DNA of 64,000 nucleotides from Bryobacteraceae bacterium (GTDB lineage: Bacteria > Acidobacteriota > Terriglobia > Bryobacterales > Bryobacteraceae), in the NCBI GenBank assembly GCA_023384675.1, contig JAHDVK010000013.1:62001-126000 (forward strand), in the 5' to 3' direction. Numbering within the stretch: position 1 is the stretch's first letter; each line of letters opens with the position of its first letter. Made by a program: the position numbers and the translations under genes. Under the pieces are notes generated by a model. It ran no database searches. It was not told the DNA's origin and worked only from the letters and a program-made list of their open reading frames with translations. This document shows, piece by piece, positions 1 to 9,603 of the stretch.

Positions 1-1046
1 ACAAGGACCGCGCCCGCATCGAAGCGCTCGGCGAAGCCTTCCGCGAACATGCACGAAATTTGGGCCGAAATGAGGCCGAAATCGACGCAGTTTGGGCACT
101 TTTGCACGATTTTGCAGGCTATATGTTCAACAAGGCCCACTCGGCCGCCTATGCCGTGGAAGCCTTTCAGGGCGCCTGGCTGAAGACGCGCTACCCGGTG
201 GAATTCCTCGCCGCCGTGCTTACTTCGCGGCGCGGCTTCTACCGGCCCATGCTTTATGTGCTCGAGGCCCTGCGCGCGGGCGCGCGCTTCCTGCCGCCGT
301 GCCTGCATCTGTCTGATGCGCGGCGCTTTCTGGCCCGCGGCGGCGAAATCCGGCTGCCGCTCGATCAGGTGCGCGGGCTGACGCAGGCCACGCTCGACCG
401 CATTCTCGAACGCCGCCCGTTCGCCGAATTGGGCGATTTTTTCCGGCTCGCGCAGCCGTCGCGCGCCGAATGGCTGAATCTGCTGAAAGCGGGCGCGCTC
501 GATGTGTTCGGGGAAGCCCGCGGGCGGCTGTTCTGGCGGCTGCAGCGGCTCGAAGCGGTGGCCGAGCGGGGCCGCAGCGCGCCCGCCTTCGCCCCCGAAC
601 TGCCCGAGTCGTTCGCCGCCACGCCGGAAGCGTGCGCGCGCTGGGAAGCCGAGGTGCTGGGCTTCCCCGTGTCGCTCCATCCGCTGGCGGCGGCCGCGCC
701 GGGCATCGACTGGACCCGCTACGTCTCCACCGCGCAACTCGAACGCGAGCAGCGGCGCTGGTACGGACGCACGGTGCGCGTGTGCGGCCTGATCGTGGCC
801 GACCGCCATCACACCACCGCGTCGGGCCCGATGAAGTTTCTCACCCTCGCCGACTGGACCGGCTTCGTCGAGGTCTCGCTGTTCAACCGCGTCTATCAGG
901 ACTACGGCCACCTGACCGTACAGCCCGTGGTGGCGGTCGAAGCCGAAGTGGATCCTTTCGACAACCGGCGCGGCTTTTGCCTGAACGCCTCGCGCGTGCT
1001 GCCGGTGCGGCCGGCGGTCTCCCGCGCGGCCGGCGGGACCATATAG
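1..1046 (+). CDS. DNA polymerase III alpha subunit, C-terminal fragment (DnaE/DnaE2 type)
   Basis: The C-terminal ~348 residues of a C-family DNA polymerase catalytic subunit. The frame is open to the window edge, so the gene starts outside. The conserved alpha-subunit signature FAGYMFNKAHSAAYA is near the left end, followed by WLKTRYPVEFLAAVLTS, a helix-hairpin-helix-like stretch (LPLDQVRGLTQATLDRI) and a C-terminal OB-fold segment (VCGLIVADRHHT, then LADWTGFVEVSLF). These match the fingers, HhH and OB regions of DnaE. The GFYRPM segment and the compact tail resemble the error-prone DnaE2/ImuC branch, so whether it is the replicative or mutagenic paralogue is open; imuA/imuB neighbours would lie off the window. 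It ends 25 bases before the next gene on the same strand. Confidence 0.9.
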   Translation, partial: KDRARIEALGEAFREHARNLGRNEAEIDAVWALLHDFAGYMFNKAHSAAYAVEAFQGAWLKTRYPVEFLAAVLTSRRGFYRPMLYVLEALRAGARFLPPCLHLSDARRFLARGGEIRLPLDQVRGLTQATLDRILERRPFAELGDFFRLAQPSRAEWLNLLKAGALDVFGEARGRLFWRLQRLEAVAERGRSAPAFAPELPESFAATPEACARWEAEVLGFPVSLHPLAAAAPGIDWTRYVSTAQLEREQRRWYGRTVRVCGLIVADRHHTTASGPMKFLTLADWTGFVEVSLFNRVYQDYGHLTVQPVVAVEAEVDPFDNRRGFCLNASRVLPVRPAVSRAAGGTI

Positions 1047-1071
1047 AATGTGAAACGACTGAAGGAGACCT

Positions 1072-1737
1072 ATGCGCCTCGCGATCTTTCCCATTCTCGC
1101 CCTGGGCCTGCTGGCCGCCGGCATCCCCGAAGGGTTCACATCCATCTTCAATGGCCGCGACACCACCGGCTGGCACATCAGCGAAGTCAACCATCACGGC
1201 AACACGCGCGCCTGGAGCGTGAAGGACGGTGTGCTGATGGTGACGCAGGACAAGCCGGGCAACGGCGGCATCATGCTCACCGACAAGCAGTACAAGAACT
1301 TTGAAGTTTCCCTCGAAATCAACCCCGACTGGGGCTGCGACGGCGGCCTGTTTCTGCGCTCGAACGAGAAAGGCCAGGGCTATCAGGTGATGATCGACTA
1401 CCTGGAAGGCGGCTCGGTCGGCGGCATTTATGGCGAAGGCCTCAAGGGCGTAAAACCCGATAACGAAAAGGCCCGCGGCTGGCAGAAATACTGGAAAAAA
1501 GGCGAGTGGAACCACTTGCGCGCCCGCATCACCGGGGACGTGCCGCACATTCAGGTGTGGATGAACGGCGAACAACTAGTGGACTGGCAGTCGCCCGAGA
1601 ACCACCTGATCGACGGCGCCACATCGGGCATGATCGCCGTGCAGGCCCACCGCAGCGACCCGAATAACCCGAAGTCCCGCTGGACCCCCGGCGGCTATCA
1701 CCGCTTCCGCAACATCGCGGTGAAGGAGTTGCCGTAA
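1072..1737 (+). CDS. DUF1080 family secreted protein (3-keto-disaccharide hydrolase type)
   Basis: A 221-residue protein with an N-terminal signal peptide (MRLAIFPILALGLLAAG), then a single DUF1080 concanavalin-like beta-sandwich. Family landmarks are FTSIFNGRDTTGWH at the start, CDGGLFLRSNE in the middle, and EWNHLRARITG with HIQVWMNGEQLVDW near the end. Members of this family hydrolyse 3-keto-glycosides or bind carbohydrate; a periplasmic location is inferred. A clear ribosome-binding site (GGAGA) lies just before the ATG. The stop codon overlaps the ATG of the dehydrogenase by one base, so the two are almost certainly co-translated and may act on successive forms of the same sugar. Confidence 0.87.
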   Translation: MRLAIFPILALGLLAAGIPEGFTSIFNGRDTTGWHISEVNHHGNTRAWSVKDGVLMVTQDKPGNGGIMLTDKQYKNFEVSLEINPDWGCDGGLFLRSNEKGQGYQVMIDYLEGGSVGGIYGEGLKGVKPDNEKARGWQKYWKKGEWNHLRARITGDVPHIQVWMNGEQLVDWQSPENHLIDGATSGMIAVQAHRSDPNNPKSRWTPGGYHRFRNIAVKELP

Positions 1738-2912
1738 TGGTGACCCGGCGGGATGCCGCGCGCGCGGCCGCCGTCACCGCGCTCTCCTATTCACGCATTC
1801 TCGGCGCAAACGACCGCATCGGGCTGGGCGTGGTCGGCACGGGCGGCCGCGGCCAATATGTGATGACGCTCTTCCAGAAGAACAGCGAGGTGGATGTCCG
1901 CGCCGTCTGCGACGTCTATGCCGTGAAGACCGACGCCGCGCAGCAGAAGGCGCCCGGCGCGAAGGCTTTCGTCCACCACGAAAAGCTTCTGGAATTGAAG
2001 GAGGTGGACGCGGTGCTGGTGGGTTCGCCCGACCACTGGCACAAGGACCACGCCATCGACGCCATGGCCGCGGGCAAGGACGTCTTTGTCGAGAAGCCGC
2101 TCTGCCGGTTGCGCGAAGAGGCGTGGCAGATGGTGAAGGCGGCGCGGCAATACGAACGCGTCTGCCAGGTGGGGGTGCAGCAGCGCTCCGGCCCGATCTA
2201 TGAAGAGGCCCGCGAAAAGTATCTGAAGAGCGGGCGGCTCGGCAAAGTGGCCCATATCGACTGCGTATGGCACAGCGGCGCGCCGCGCCCGCTGCCCACG
2301 ACGCCTTCGGTGAAGCCCTCGAACCTCGATTGGCTCCGCTTTCTCGGTCCGGTGAAGTACCGCGACTGGACCCCCGGCCAATACGCGAATTTTCGCGCTT
2401 TTTTGGACTTCAATGGCGGGAAAATGACCGATTTTGGCCATCATTGGCTCGACACGGTGCACATGTACATGGGCGAGCGCGGACCGCGGTCGGCCATGAG
2501 CGCGGGGGGCGTTTATTACTACCAGGATGGCAGGACGGCGCCCGATACGATCTCGGCGCTGTTCGACTACGGCGAGTTTTCGGTGCATTTCGCCTCGCTC
2601 GCCTCGCCCGCGGGCGGAGATTACGGCATTACGTTCCACGGCGATAAGGGCCGGTTGTTCATCAACCGCACCCGCTACGAATTCGTTCCCGCGGAAAAGG
2701 GGGCGGAGATCGAAAGCAGAAAAATTCCCGGCGATATCACCGCCGATCATGTCCGCAATTTTCTCGATTGCTGCCGGACGCGCCAGCGTCCGAAGGGCGA
2801 TGTCGGCCTGGCGGCGATTTCGATCCAGCCGCCGCTACTGGCCGTGCAGTCTTACGTCGAAAAGCGGCTCATCAAGTACGATCCCAACCGCGAGGAGGCG
2901 CTGCCGCTGTGA
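1737..2912 (+). CDS. Gfo/Idh/MocA family oxidoreductase with Tat-like leader
   Basis: A 391-residue NAD(P)-dependent sugar dehydrogenase. The N-terminus MVTRRDAARAAAVTALS resembles a twin-arginine leader, which would place it in the periplasm as in many acidobacterial and planctomycete relatives. The Rossmann motif GVVGTGGRGQ follows at about residue 33, EKPL at about residue 121, and the substrate-side motif GGKMTDFGHHWLD carries the usual histidine/aspartate pair. It starts one base inside the preceding stop and its own stop overlaps the deoC start. Together with DUF1080 and the downstream isomerase it fits C3 oxidation and cleavage of glycosides; the actual substrate cannot be read from sequence. 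Confidence 0.9.
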   Translation: MVTRRDAARAAAVTALSYSRILGANDRIGLGVVGTGGRGQYVMTLFQKNSEVDVRAVCDVYAVKTDAAQQKAPGAKAFVHHEKLLELKEVDAVLVGSPDHWHKDHAIDAMAAGKDVFVEKPLCRLREEAWQMVKAARQYERVCQVGVQQRSGPIYEEAREKYLKSGRLGKVAHIDCVWHSGAPRPLPTTPSVKPSNLDWLRFLGPVKYRDWTPGQYANFRAFLDFNGGKMTDFGHHWLDTVHMYMGERGPRSAMSAGGVYYYQDGRTAPDTISALFDYGEFSVHFASLASPAGGDYGITFHGDKGRLFINRTRYEFVPAEKGAEIESRKIPGDITADHVRNFLDCCRTRQRPKGDVGLAAISIQPPLLAVQSYVEKRLIKYDPNREEALPL

Positions 2913-3646
2913 GCACGCTCGATTACACCTATCTCGACGTGGCGAAGATGATCGACCATTCGCTGCTAAACCCCACGCTGACCGCCGCCGATCTCGACGA
3001 GGGCATCGCGCTGGCTCTGCGCTACGACGTGGCGAGCGTCTGCATTCTGCCCTACGCGCTAAAGCGCTGCGCCGAGGCGCTGCGCGGCAGCGACGTGCGC
3101 GCGTCCACCACCATCGGCTTCCCGCACGGCGGGCACACCACCGCGATCAAGCTGGCCGAAACGAAACAGGCGCTGGCCGACGGCGGCGAGGAACTCGACA
3201 TGGTGGTGAACATCAGCCGCGTGCTCAGCGGCGAATGGGACGCGGTGCGCGAGGACATTCGCGCCGTGGTGGAGACCACGCACGAAGCCGGGCAGAAGGT
3301 GAAGGTGATCTTCGAGAACTGCTATCTCACGGACGAGCAGAAGATCCGGCTCTGCGAAATCTGCTCGGAATTGAACGCCGACTGGGTGAAGACTTCCACC
3401 GGTTACGGCACAGGCGGCGCCACCGATGCCGACCTCGCGCTGATGCGCAAACACGCCGCGCCGCACATCCGGGTGAAGGCGGCGGGCGGGGTGCGCGACC
3501 TGGATGCGCTGCTGCGCGTGCGCGCGCTGGGGGTGACGCGCTGCGGCGCCACGCGCACGGCTTCGATGCTCGATGAAGCGCGCCGGCGGCTGGGTCTGGA
3601 CCCCATCGCCGGAGTTGCCCCGGCTTCCGCTCCGGCGGGATACTGA
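2909..3646 (+). CDS. deoC: Deoxyribose-phosphate aldolase
   Basis: A 245-residue class I aldolase that interconverts 2-deoxyribose 5-phosphate with glyceraldehyde 3-phosphate and acetaldehyde. The Schiff-base lysine is K161 in WVKTSTGYG, and the second active-site lysine is K190 in [17 protein letters not shown] near the start and [10 protein letters not shown] are also typical. The start is a GTG that overlaps the stop of the dehydrogenase by four bases, with a GAGGAG ribosome-binding site 10-15 bases upstream. Its place inside a glycoside-oxidation cassette is unusual, since deoC normally sits with nucleoside genes; it may process a phosphorylated deoxy sugar or simply share the operon. Confidence 0.95.
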   Translation: MSTLDYTYLDVAKMIDHSLLNPTLTAADLDEGIALALRYDVASVCILPYALKRCAEALRGSDVRASTTIGFPHGGHTTAIKLAETKQALADGGEELDMVVNISRVLSGEWDAVREDIRAVVETTHEAGQKVKVIFENCYLTDEQKIRLCEICSELNADWVKTSTGYGTGGATDADLALMRKHAAPHIRVKAAGGVRDLDALLRVRALGVTRCGATRTASMLDEARRRLGLDPIAGVAPASAPAGY

Positions 3647-3651
3647 GGGCC

Positions 3652-4560
3652 ATGATCCAACTTGGAATTGTCACCGCCATCGTCCCCGAACTGTCGCTGG
3701 CCGAGACCGCCGCGCTGGCGAAGGAGTCCGGCTACGACTGCCTGGAAGTGATGTGCTGGCCTCCGGGCAAGAGCGAGCGCCGTTACGCGGGCGTCACCCA
3801 CATCGACGTCACCAGCTATGACGTGAATGAGGTGAAGGACACGGTGGCGGCCGCGGGGGTTTCGATCAGCGGGCTTGGCTATTATCCGAATCCGCTGGTG
3901 GCGGACCGCGCCGAGGCGCAGGTCTATATCGATCACTTCTACAAGGTGGTGGACGCTTCCGCGGCGCTCGGCATCGGCGTCGCCAACACGTTCGTGGGCC
4001 GCGACCCCGCGAAGACGATCGACGAAAACTGGCCCCGTTTTCTGGAGGTTTTCCGGCCGCTGGTGAAGTACGCGGGGGACAAGGGTGTGAAGATCGGCAT
4101 TGAAAACTGCCCGATGTCGTTCAGCCGCGACGAATGGCCCGGCGGCAAGAATCTGGCCGTGTCGCCGAAGGTATGGCGGCGGATGTTCGAGGATATTCCT
4201 GACGAAAATTTCGGCCTGAACTTCGACCCCTCTCACCTGGTGTGGCAGATGATGGACATTCCGAAGGCGATCCGCGAGTTCCACCCGCGCTTCCATCATG
4301 TGCATGCGAAGGATGCGCGGCTCGATCGCGAACGGCTCGACGACGTGGGTCTGCTGGCGTATCCGCTCGAATTCCACACGCCGAAGCTGCCGGGCCTCGG
4401 CGAAGTGAATTGGAGCGCGTTCTTCTCGGCGCTGAACCAGGCGGGCTACCGCGGCCCGGTGTGCGTGGAGATGGAGGACCGAGCCTATGAAGGCTCGGTC
4501 GACGACCGCAAGCGCGGCATGGCGCAATGCGCCCGCTACCTGCGGCAGTTTCTGGGCTAA
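3652..4560 (+). CDS. Sugar phosphate isomerase/epimerase (xylose isomerase-like TIM barrel)
   Basis: A 302-residue TIM-barrel protein of the AP-endonuclease-2/xylose isomerase-like superfamily, lacking a signal peptide. Metal-ligand positions are seen in GIENCPM (Glu), FDPSHLVWQ (Asp/His), [10 protein letters not shown] (His) and [10 protein letters not shown] (Glu), the expected divalent-metal set for a keto-sugar isomerase or epimerase. Relatives next to Gfo/Idh/MocA genes act as inositol, hydroxypyruvate or 3-keto-sugar isomerases; which one applies here is unknown. It begins five bases after deoC and closes the sugar operon, ending only six bases from the convergent recA stop. Confidence 0.88.
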   Translation: MIQLGIVTAIVPELSLAETAALAKESGYDCLEVMCWPPGKSERRYAGVTHIDVTSYDVNEVKDTVAAAGVSISGLGYYPNPLVADRAEAQVYIDHFYKVVDASAALGIGVANTFVGRDPAKTIDENWPRFLEVFRPLVKYAGDKGVKIGIENCPMSFSRDEWPGGKNLAVSPKVWRRMFEDIPDENFGLNFDPSHLVWQMMDIPKAIREFHPRFHHVHAKDARLDRERLDDVGLLAYPLEFHTPKLPGLGEVNWSAFFSALNQAGYRGPVCVEMEDRAYEGSVDDRKRGMAQCARYLRQFLG

Positions 4561-4566
4561 ATCGTT

Positions 4567-4571
<5 letters not shown>
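4556..4571. terminator. Small palindrome spanning the convergent stops of the isomerase gene and recA
   Basis: GCTAAA and TTTAGC form a 6-bp stem with a 4-base loop, and the stop codons of both genes fall inside the stem. It could serve as a minimal bidirectional transcription stop, but the stem is weak and AT-rich. Confidence 0.3.
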
Positions 4572-5631
<1,060 letters not shown>

Positions 5632-5677
5632 ACAGGCACTCCTCTTTTTCTCGCGCGTTGCGGAAGTGAAAAGATTT

Positions 5678-5705
5678 ATAGTATCACAACTTCGCGCCAG
5701 CGCAA
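5678..5705 (-). promoter_or_regulatory. Candidate recA promoter
   Basis: On the minus strand TTGCGC (5705-5700) and TACTAT (5683-5678) are separated by 16 bases, matching a sigma70-type -35/-10 arrangement about 45 bases upstream of the recA ATG. Short GAAGT and ACTTC arms flank the -10 region and could be a repressor site, but no recognised LexA box was found. Confidence 0.4.
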
Positions 5706-5824
5706 CTTCCTCAGAATGACATAGTGGCGGGACGAGCGACAAATTCTCACGAAAACAGCGTGGAGGAGCGGCTTCGAAGGCGCGTCACCGGCCGGCACGC
5801 CGATCCGCATGCCTACCGCCAAGG

Positions 5825-6240
5825 CCAGAAAAATGAGAAAAATGGTGCCAACGACCATTGACAGAATTAGGATACATGGGCTAGTCGTTTTAAATCAGCA
5901 GGTTACGCCAAGATGGCGGCAGCGGAGTGGATGCGAGACCGTACGGGCGGCCCCCCCCGCCTGCGGATCGGCGCGTCGGCAGCCGCCTGATAAGAAAGGG
6001 CTTCAAGCAAGTCCGAGCGTGAAACAAATTCGCCCCTTCCTGTTTGCACAGGCCCGCTGAGCCCGGTTTCCAGTCATCACGAGCCGGGTAGCCAAACAGC
6101 TAAGTCATTGAAAAGAATGGCTCCCACAACGGGATGCAAACGGGGTGGAAATTCTCAAGCAAATGACAATAAAGGACTTAATGTCTAAAGAAATGGAAAA
6201 ATGGTCGTTGACACCATTTTTTCATTTTTTCGTTTTTCTG
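5825..6240. repeat. Imperfect inverted-repeat pair in the recA-pdxH spacer (MITE-like or REP-like)
   Basis: The ~625-base gap between recA and pdxH holds no convincing gene. Its ends carry an inverted repeat: the left copy at 5825-5858 and the right copy at 6198-6240 read on the opposite strand. Both contain CCAGAAAAA and a core of AATGGTGYCAACGACCATT; the right copy has about eight extra bases. The core is itself a palindrome (AATGGT/ACCATT, 7-base loop) followed by T-rich sequence. The ~340 bases between the copies contain only short frames with poor codon use. It may be a small non-autonomous element or two copies of a dispersed palindrome. Confidence 0.5.
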
Positions 6241-6256
6241 GGGTTGCTGGGAGGCG

Positions 6257-6901
6257 CTACGGCGCCAGGCGTTCGATCCGCCAGCCGCCATCGTCGCGCG
6301 TGTAGCGGATGCGGTCGTGGAGGCGGCTCCGGCGGCCCTGCCAGAATTCGATGGTCTCCGGCGTCAGGCAATATCCGCCCCAGTTCGCGGGCCGCGGCGC
6401 GCCCTCGGGGTAGCGCGCCTCGAACTCGCGCCAGCGCTCTTCAAGCCATTGCCGGCCAGGGATCGGCTCACTCTGCGGCGAGACGGCCGCGCCCAGGCGG
6501 CTGTCCGCCGGGCGGCTGCGGAAATAGGCCTCGGACTGCTCGTCGCTGGTGCGAGAGACGGTTCCCCGCACCCGGACCTGCCGCTCGAGTCCGGGCCAGT
6601 ACATCACAAGCGAGGCTTGGGGATGCGCCTCCAATTCGCGGCCCTTTTGGCTTTCGTAGTTGGTGTAGAACACGAACCCCCGTTCGTCAAAGCCCTTCAG
6701 CAGCACCATGCGCGCGTTGGGCCGGCCCTTCGCGTCGACAGTCGCAAGACACATGGCGTTCGGTTCGGTGAGATTCGAGCCGAGCGCCTGCCCGAACCAG
6801 GTCCGGAACAGGACGATCGGGTCCGCCGGAGCCTCGGATTCGTCCAATCCTTCAATGCGGGTATAGTCCATTCGCAGCGCTTCAATCTGTTCGGCTGTCA
6901 T
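6257..6901 (-). CDS. pdxH: Pyridoxamine 5'-phosphate oxidase
   Basis: A 214-residue FMN-dependent oxidase that converts pyridoxine or pyridoxamine 5'-phosphate to pyridoxal 5'-phosphate. Diagnostic stretches are NAMCLATVDAKGRPNARMVL, FYTNYESQKGREL, YWPGLERQVRVRG, the SRPADSRLGAAVSPQS FMN/substrate loop, and the C-terminal EFWQGRRSRLHDR ending in RLAP. Full length. The ATG lies 20 bases inside the end of the upstream Rsm22-like gene on the same strand, so the two are translationally coupled. Confidence 0.96.
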   Translation of the reverse strand: MTAEQIEALRMDYTRIEGLDESEAPADPIVLFRTWFGQALGSNLTEPNAMCLATVDAKGRPNARMVLLKGFDERGFVFYTNYESQKGRELEAHPQASLVMYWPGLERQVRVRGTVSRTSDEQSEAYFRSRPADSRLGAAVSPQSEPIPGRQWLEERWREFEARYPEGAPRPANWGGYCLTPETIEFWQGRRSRLHDRIRYTRDDGGWRIERLAP

Positions 6902-7844
6902 CGGGCGTTTCTTGCCACCTCAATCCCCAAGATGCCTTACGGGCAGCGCGGAACAGAGTTTTTTCGCGGCGGGTGACGGTGCGGGAGACGAGACCGGCAG
7001 GCGTACAGAGTTCCAGGCGGATCGCGCCCTTGTCCTGCCAGGGGTGACGCAAGATGCGAGCCCGCGGCCCGGCGGGCGTCTCGCGCGTGGCGATAATGTA
7101 GGCGAACTTCTCGTCTTCGTAACCCAGATCGCCGCCTTTCAGAAGGCGGTGCATGCGCGTGCGCTCCACGCGCACCGCGAAGTGGCACCAATCGGGCGTT
7201 TGCAGCGGACACGCGTCCTGATGGGGACAGGGTGAAGCGATCCGCGCGCCGAGATCGATCAGTTTTTGGCGCACCCTCAGGATAAACGCGCTGCCGCGCG
7301 GCGTGCCGGGTTCCACGACACACAGGACGCGCGCGGCCAGCGGCCAGGCCCGCTCCAGCACCTCCAGCGCTTCGCGTCCAGGCAGTTCGCCGAGAGAGTA
7401 GCTGAAACTGACCAATTCGTGCGGTGCGCAGCCGGCCAGATTGCGGAAATCGCCGCCCCGCCAGCGCGCGCCGGGGACGTCCAGGCGCTCGCCCAAGGCG
7501 CGCATAGCGGGGTTCGCCTCCAGCAGCGTCACCTCGGGGCGGAAATCCCCCCACAGAGCATCCGCGGCCCAGGCGGCGGCGCCGGTTCCGCTGCCCAGGT
7601 CCAGAACTGAGCGGACCGGCGCGGGAATCTCCCGCCAAGCGGCCATGAGGGCGCCGAGCGAGGCGGGCATCCGCGTGAGCGCATAGGCTGCCGTTGCAGC
7701 CGGAGTTGCAAGCGGCGGGAGCCGCCCATCGCGGTAGGCAGCCGACAGTTCGGCGGCGGCGGCAGCAAGTACCGGCCGTGCAAACCCCTCCGCCAGCGCT
7801 TCTAAAGCCTGTCGCAGCGTCGCGGGTAAACGGGCGGAAATCAT
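6882..7844 (-). CDS. Rsm22-like SAM-dependent methyltransferase
   Basis: A protein of about 320 residues that resembles the Rsm22 family, SAM-binding proteins related to mitochondrial small ribosomal subunit factors. The SAM motif VLDLGSGTGAAAWAA is at about residue 82, a motif-II acidic strand VTLLEANPAM follows, and a cysteine cluster CPHQDACPLQTPDWCHF at about residue 220 matches the iron-sulfur/zinc site of the family. The ATG at 7844 (MISARLPATL) is preferred over one at 7877, though neither has a strong ribosome-binding site. The gene ends inside pdxH. A role in ribosome assembly is a family inference. Confidence 0.8.
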   Translation of the reverse strand: MISARLPATLRQALEALAEGFARPVLAAAAAELSAAYRDGRLPPLATPAATAAYALTRMPASLGALMAAWREIPAPVRSVLDLGSGTGAAAWAADALWGDFRPEVTLLEANPAMRALGERLDVPGARWRGGDFRNLAGCAPHELVSFSYSLGELPGREALEVLERAWPLAARVLCVVEPGTPRGSAFILRVRQKLIDLGARIASPCPHQDACPLQTPDWCHFAVRVERTRMHRLLKGGDLGYEDEKFAYIIATRETPAGPRARILRHPWQDKGAIRLELCTPAGLVSRTVTRREKTLFRAARKASWGLRWQETPDDSRTD

Positions 7845-7913
7845 GCAGTTGGAGCGCTCGACAGGCGCGGGGCGCATCTGCTATTCTACTATTGTCGAGA
7901 GACATTCCCCACC

Positions 7914-8186
7914 ATGGCCACGAAACCCCCCTTCGCCACCGGAGCGCAAGTCGAGCATCCCAAGTATGGGCCGGGCTCGGTGGTCGGTTGCACCGATCAG
8001 CACATCCAGATCAAGTTCGACGAGCATGGCGAGCGCAAATTCCTGCTCGAGATCGCCGCGCCTTCGATCAAGAAGATCGACCGGCAGCCGCCGGCCGAAA
8101 AACGCGCCAGCCGTGTCCGTAAAAAGGCGGCAAAGAACGCCAAGACCAAAGGGGCCGCGGTGGAATCCGCCGCGGCGGCGGGTTAA
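7914..8186 (+). CDS. Small basic protein with DUF3553/UvrD-C-like Tudor domain
   Basis: A 90-residue protein. Residues 7-50 (FATGAQVEHPKYGPGSV, then IQIKFDEHGERKFLLE) have the pattern of the small SH3/Tudor-like module seen as DUF3553 and at the C-terminus of UvrD/PcrA helicases, where it contacts RNA polymerase. The rest is a Lys/Arg/Ala-rich tail that may bind nucleic acid or be disordered. It is divergent from the Rsm22-like gene, with only 69 bases between the start codons. No specific function can be assigned. Confidence 0.7.
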   Translation: MATKPPFATGAQVEHPKYGPGSVVGCTDQHIQIKFDEHGERKFLLEIAAPSIKKIDRQPPAEKRASRVRKKAAKNAKTKGAAVESAAAAG

Positions 8187-8232
8187 GTCTCGGGGCTTCC
8201 GGCCGCGAATGTTCCGCTGACACAGGCCGGGC

Positions 8233-8649
8233 ATGGCCGCGTATCAAACCATCATCCGCTTGGAGACTGAGGGGCACGGGTCCGTGCATGACATCACGGA
8301 TGAGGTGGCCCGGGCCGTGAGCAAGAGTGGTATCGAAACCGGAATGGTGAATGTGGCGGGGCTGGGCTCGACGCTCGGGGTAACCACAATCGAATACGAA
8401 CCCGGCGCGGTGGCGGACCTGAAGCGCGCGCTCGAACAAATCGCACCCGCGAACGACAACTACGCCCATAACGCCCGGTGGGGCGACCACAACGGGTACG
8501 CGCACCTTCGCAGCGCGCTGATCGGAACCTCTGAAACCTATCCGGTACGCGACGGGCGGCTGCGCCTGGGCACGTGGCAGCAGATCATTCTTTGCGATTT
8601 CGACGATTCGCCCCGCCGGCGGGAGATCACCGTCACCGTGACAGGCTGA
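8233..8649 (+). CDS. YjbQ family protein (UPF0047)
   Basis: A 138-residue single-domain protein of the YjbQ/UPF0047 family. The landmarks are SGIETGMVNVAGLGSTLGV near residue 40, the histidine segment NARWGDHNGYAHLRSALIGTS in the middle, and LGTWQQIILCDFDDSPRRRE at the end. The family is annotated as a secondary thiamine-phosphate synthase from weak complementation in E. coli; the true reaction is unsettled. The gene lies 46 bases after the Tudor-like gene on the same strand. Confidence 0.9.
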   Translation: MAAYQTIIRLETEGHGSVHDITDEVARAVSKSGIETGMVNVAGLGSTLGVTTIEYEPGAVADLKRALEQIAPANDNYAHNARWGDHNGYAHLRSALIGTSETYPVRDGRLRLGTWQQIILCDFDDSPRRREITVTVTG

Positions 8650-8678
8650 GCGGAGCGCGGACCGGCTGCGTCTGCTTG

Positions 8679-9599
8679 TCAAGTGAGCGAAACTTCGCTG
8701 CCGATGCGCGTAATGGCCACCCGCTCGCGCTGGTTTCCCGCGGCGGCGAGCAGGCGTTCGATTGGTTCGCCCACCGGCTCGCGGCTGAGCTGGAAAGTCG
8801 CGTGGTGGACTGGCAGGACAACCCCGGCGCGGGCGTGTTCGGCCATGCGCCAGGCTTCTTCCGGTGAGCAGTGATTGCGGATCCAAGGATCATAGGCGCC
8901 GATGGGCATGAGAGCGAGGTCCACGCCTTTGATGCCGCGGAAGGAGTCGGTCATGGCCGTGTCGCCGGCGTAGAGCACGCGCCGGCGGGCGGACTCAATC
9001 AGAAAGCCGTTATAGCCGCGCCAGGTGTCGGTGCGCATCCGCGCGCCCCAGTGGCGCACTTCGAGGCCGCGCAAGGTCAGCGGGCCGACGCGCACACGCT
9101 CGCCCCAGCCCACCTCTTGCACGCGGGCATAGCGGCCGGTGCGCAGCAGATCGGAGGTACCGCGGGCGGTGACGACTTCGACGCCGGGGCGCTCCATGGC
9201 GCGCAGGGTGGGCAGGTCGAAATGGTCCATGTGGGCGTGGGAGAGGACGATGGCATCCACGCGCGGGAGTTCGTCGAGGACAATTGCGGGTTCCACCATG
9301 CGCTTCAGCCCCAGGGTGAAGGGTCCGAGGTTCAGGCCAACACGCGTGGAGAAGACGGGATCGGTAATCAGCGTGTATCCATCGATCTTGAGCAGCACCG
9401 TCGCATGGCCGAGCCAGGCGGCGTGGAGACCCTGATCGGGCCAGCGGTTCGGCTGAGGCCGCTCGGGGGGCGGCAGAACCGGTTCGCCCAGCTCGCGCGC
9501 GTATTGCTGCCAGAACATGGGCGACTGCCGGTAAATGATGCCCGCGCCGATACCGGCCACACCGAGACCGACACCTGCGATCCAGGTGCGGCGACGCAT
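8679..9599 (-). CDS. Metallo-beta-lactamase-fold hydrolase (NAPE-PLD/UlaG-like)
   Basis: About 306 residues with an N-terminal basic and hydrophobic leader (MRRRTWIAGVGLGVAGIGAG), suggesting export or membrane anchoring. The metal motif LSHAHMDHFDLPT (HxHxDH) is at about residue 131, GLHAAWLGHATVLLKIDG precedes it, and YAGDTAMTDSF and PVHHATFQLS give the later aspartate and histidine ligands. This arrangement is typical of N-acyl-phosphatidylethanolamine phospholipase D-like and UlaG-like enzymes. The start at 9599 lies four bases after the stop of the molybdoenzyme; an alternative ATG at 9653 would overlap it and cannot be excluded. Confidence 0.85.
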   Translation of the reverse strand: MRRRTWIAGVGLGVAGIGAGIIYRQSPMFWQQYARELGEPVLPPPERPQPNRWPDQGLHAAWLGHATVLLKIDGYTLITDPVFSTRVGLNLGPFTLGLKRMVEPAIVLDELPRVDAIVLSHAHMDHFDLPTLRAMERPGVEVVTARGTSDLLRTGRYARVQEVGWGERVRVGPLTLRGLEVRHWGARMRTDTWRGYNGFLIESARRRVLYAGDTAMTDSFRGIKGVDLALMPIGAYDPWIRNHCSPEEAWRMAEHARAGVVLPVHHATFQLSREPVGEPIERLLAAAGNQRERVAITRIGSEVSLT

Positions 9600-9603
9600 C
9601 CGT

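Noticed and set aside
3652-4560. Endonuclease IV for the TIM-barrel protein
   Set aside because: The nine-ligand zinc pattern of endonuclease IV is absent, and the sugar-cassette context favours an isomerase.
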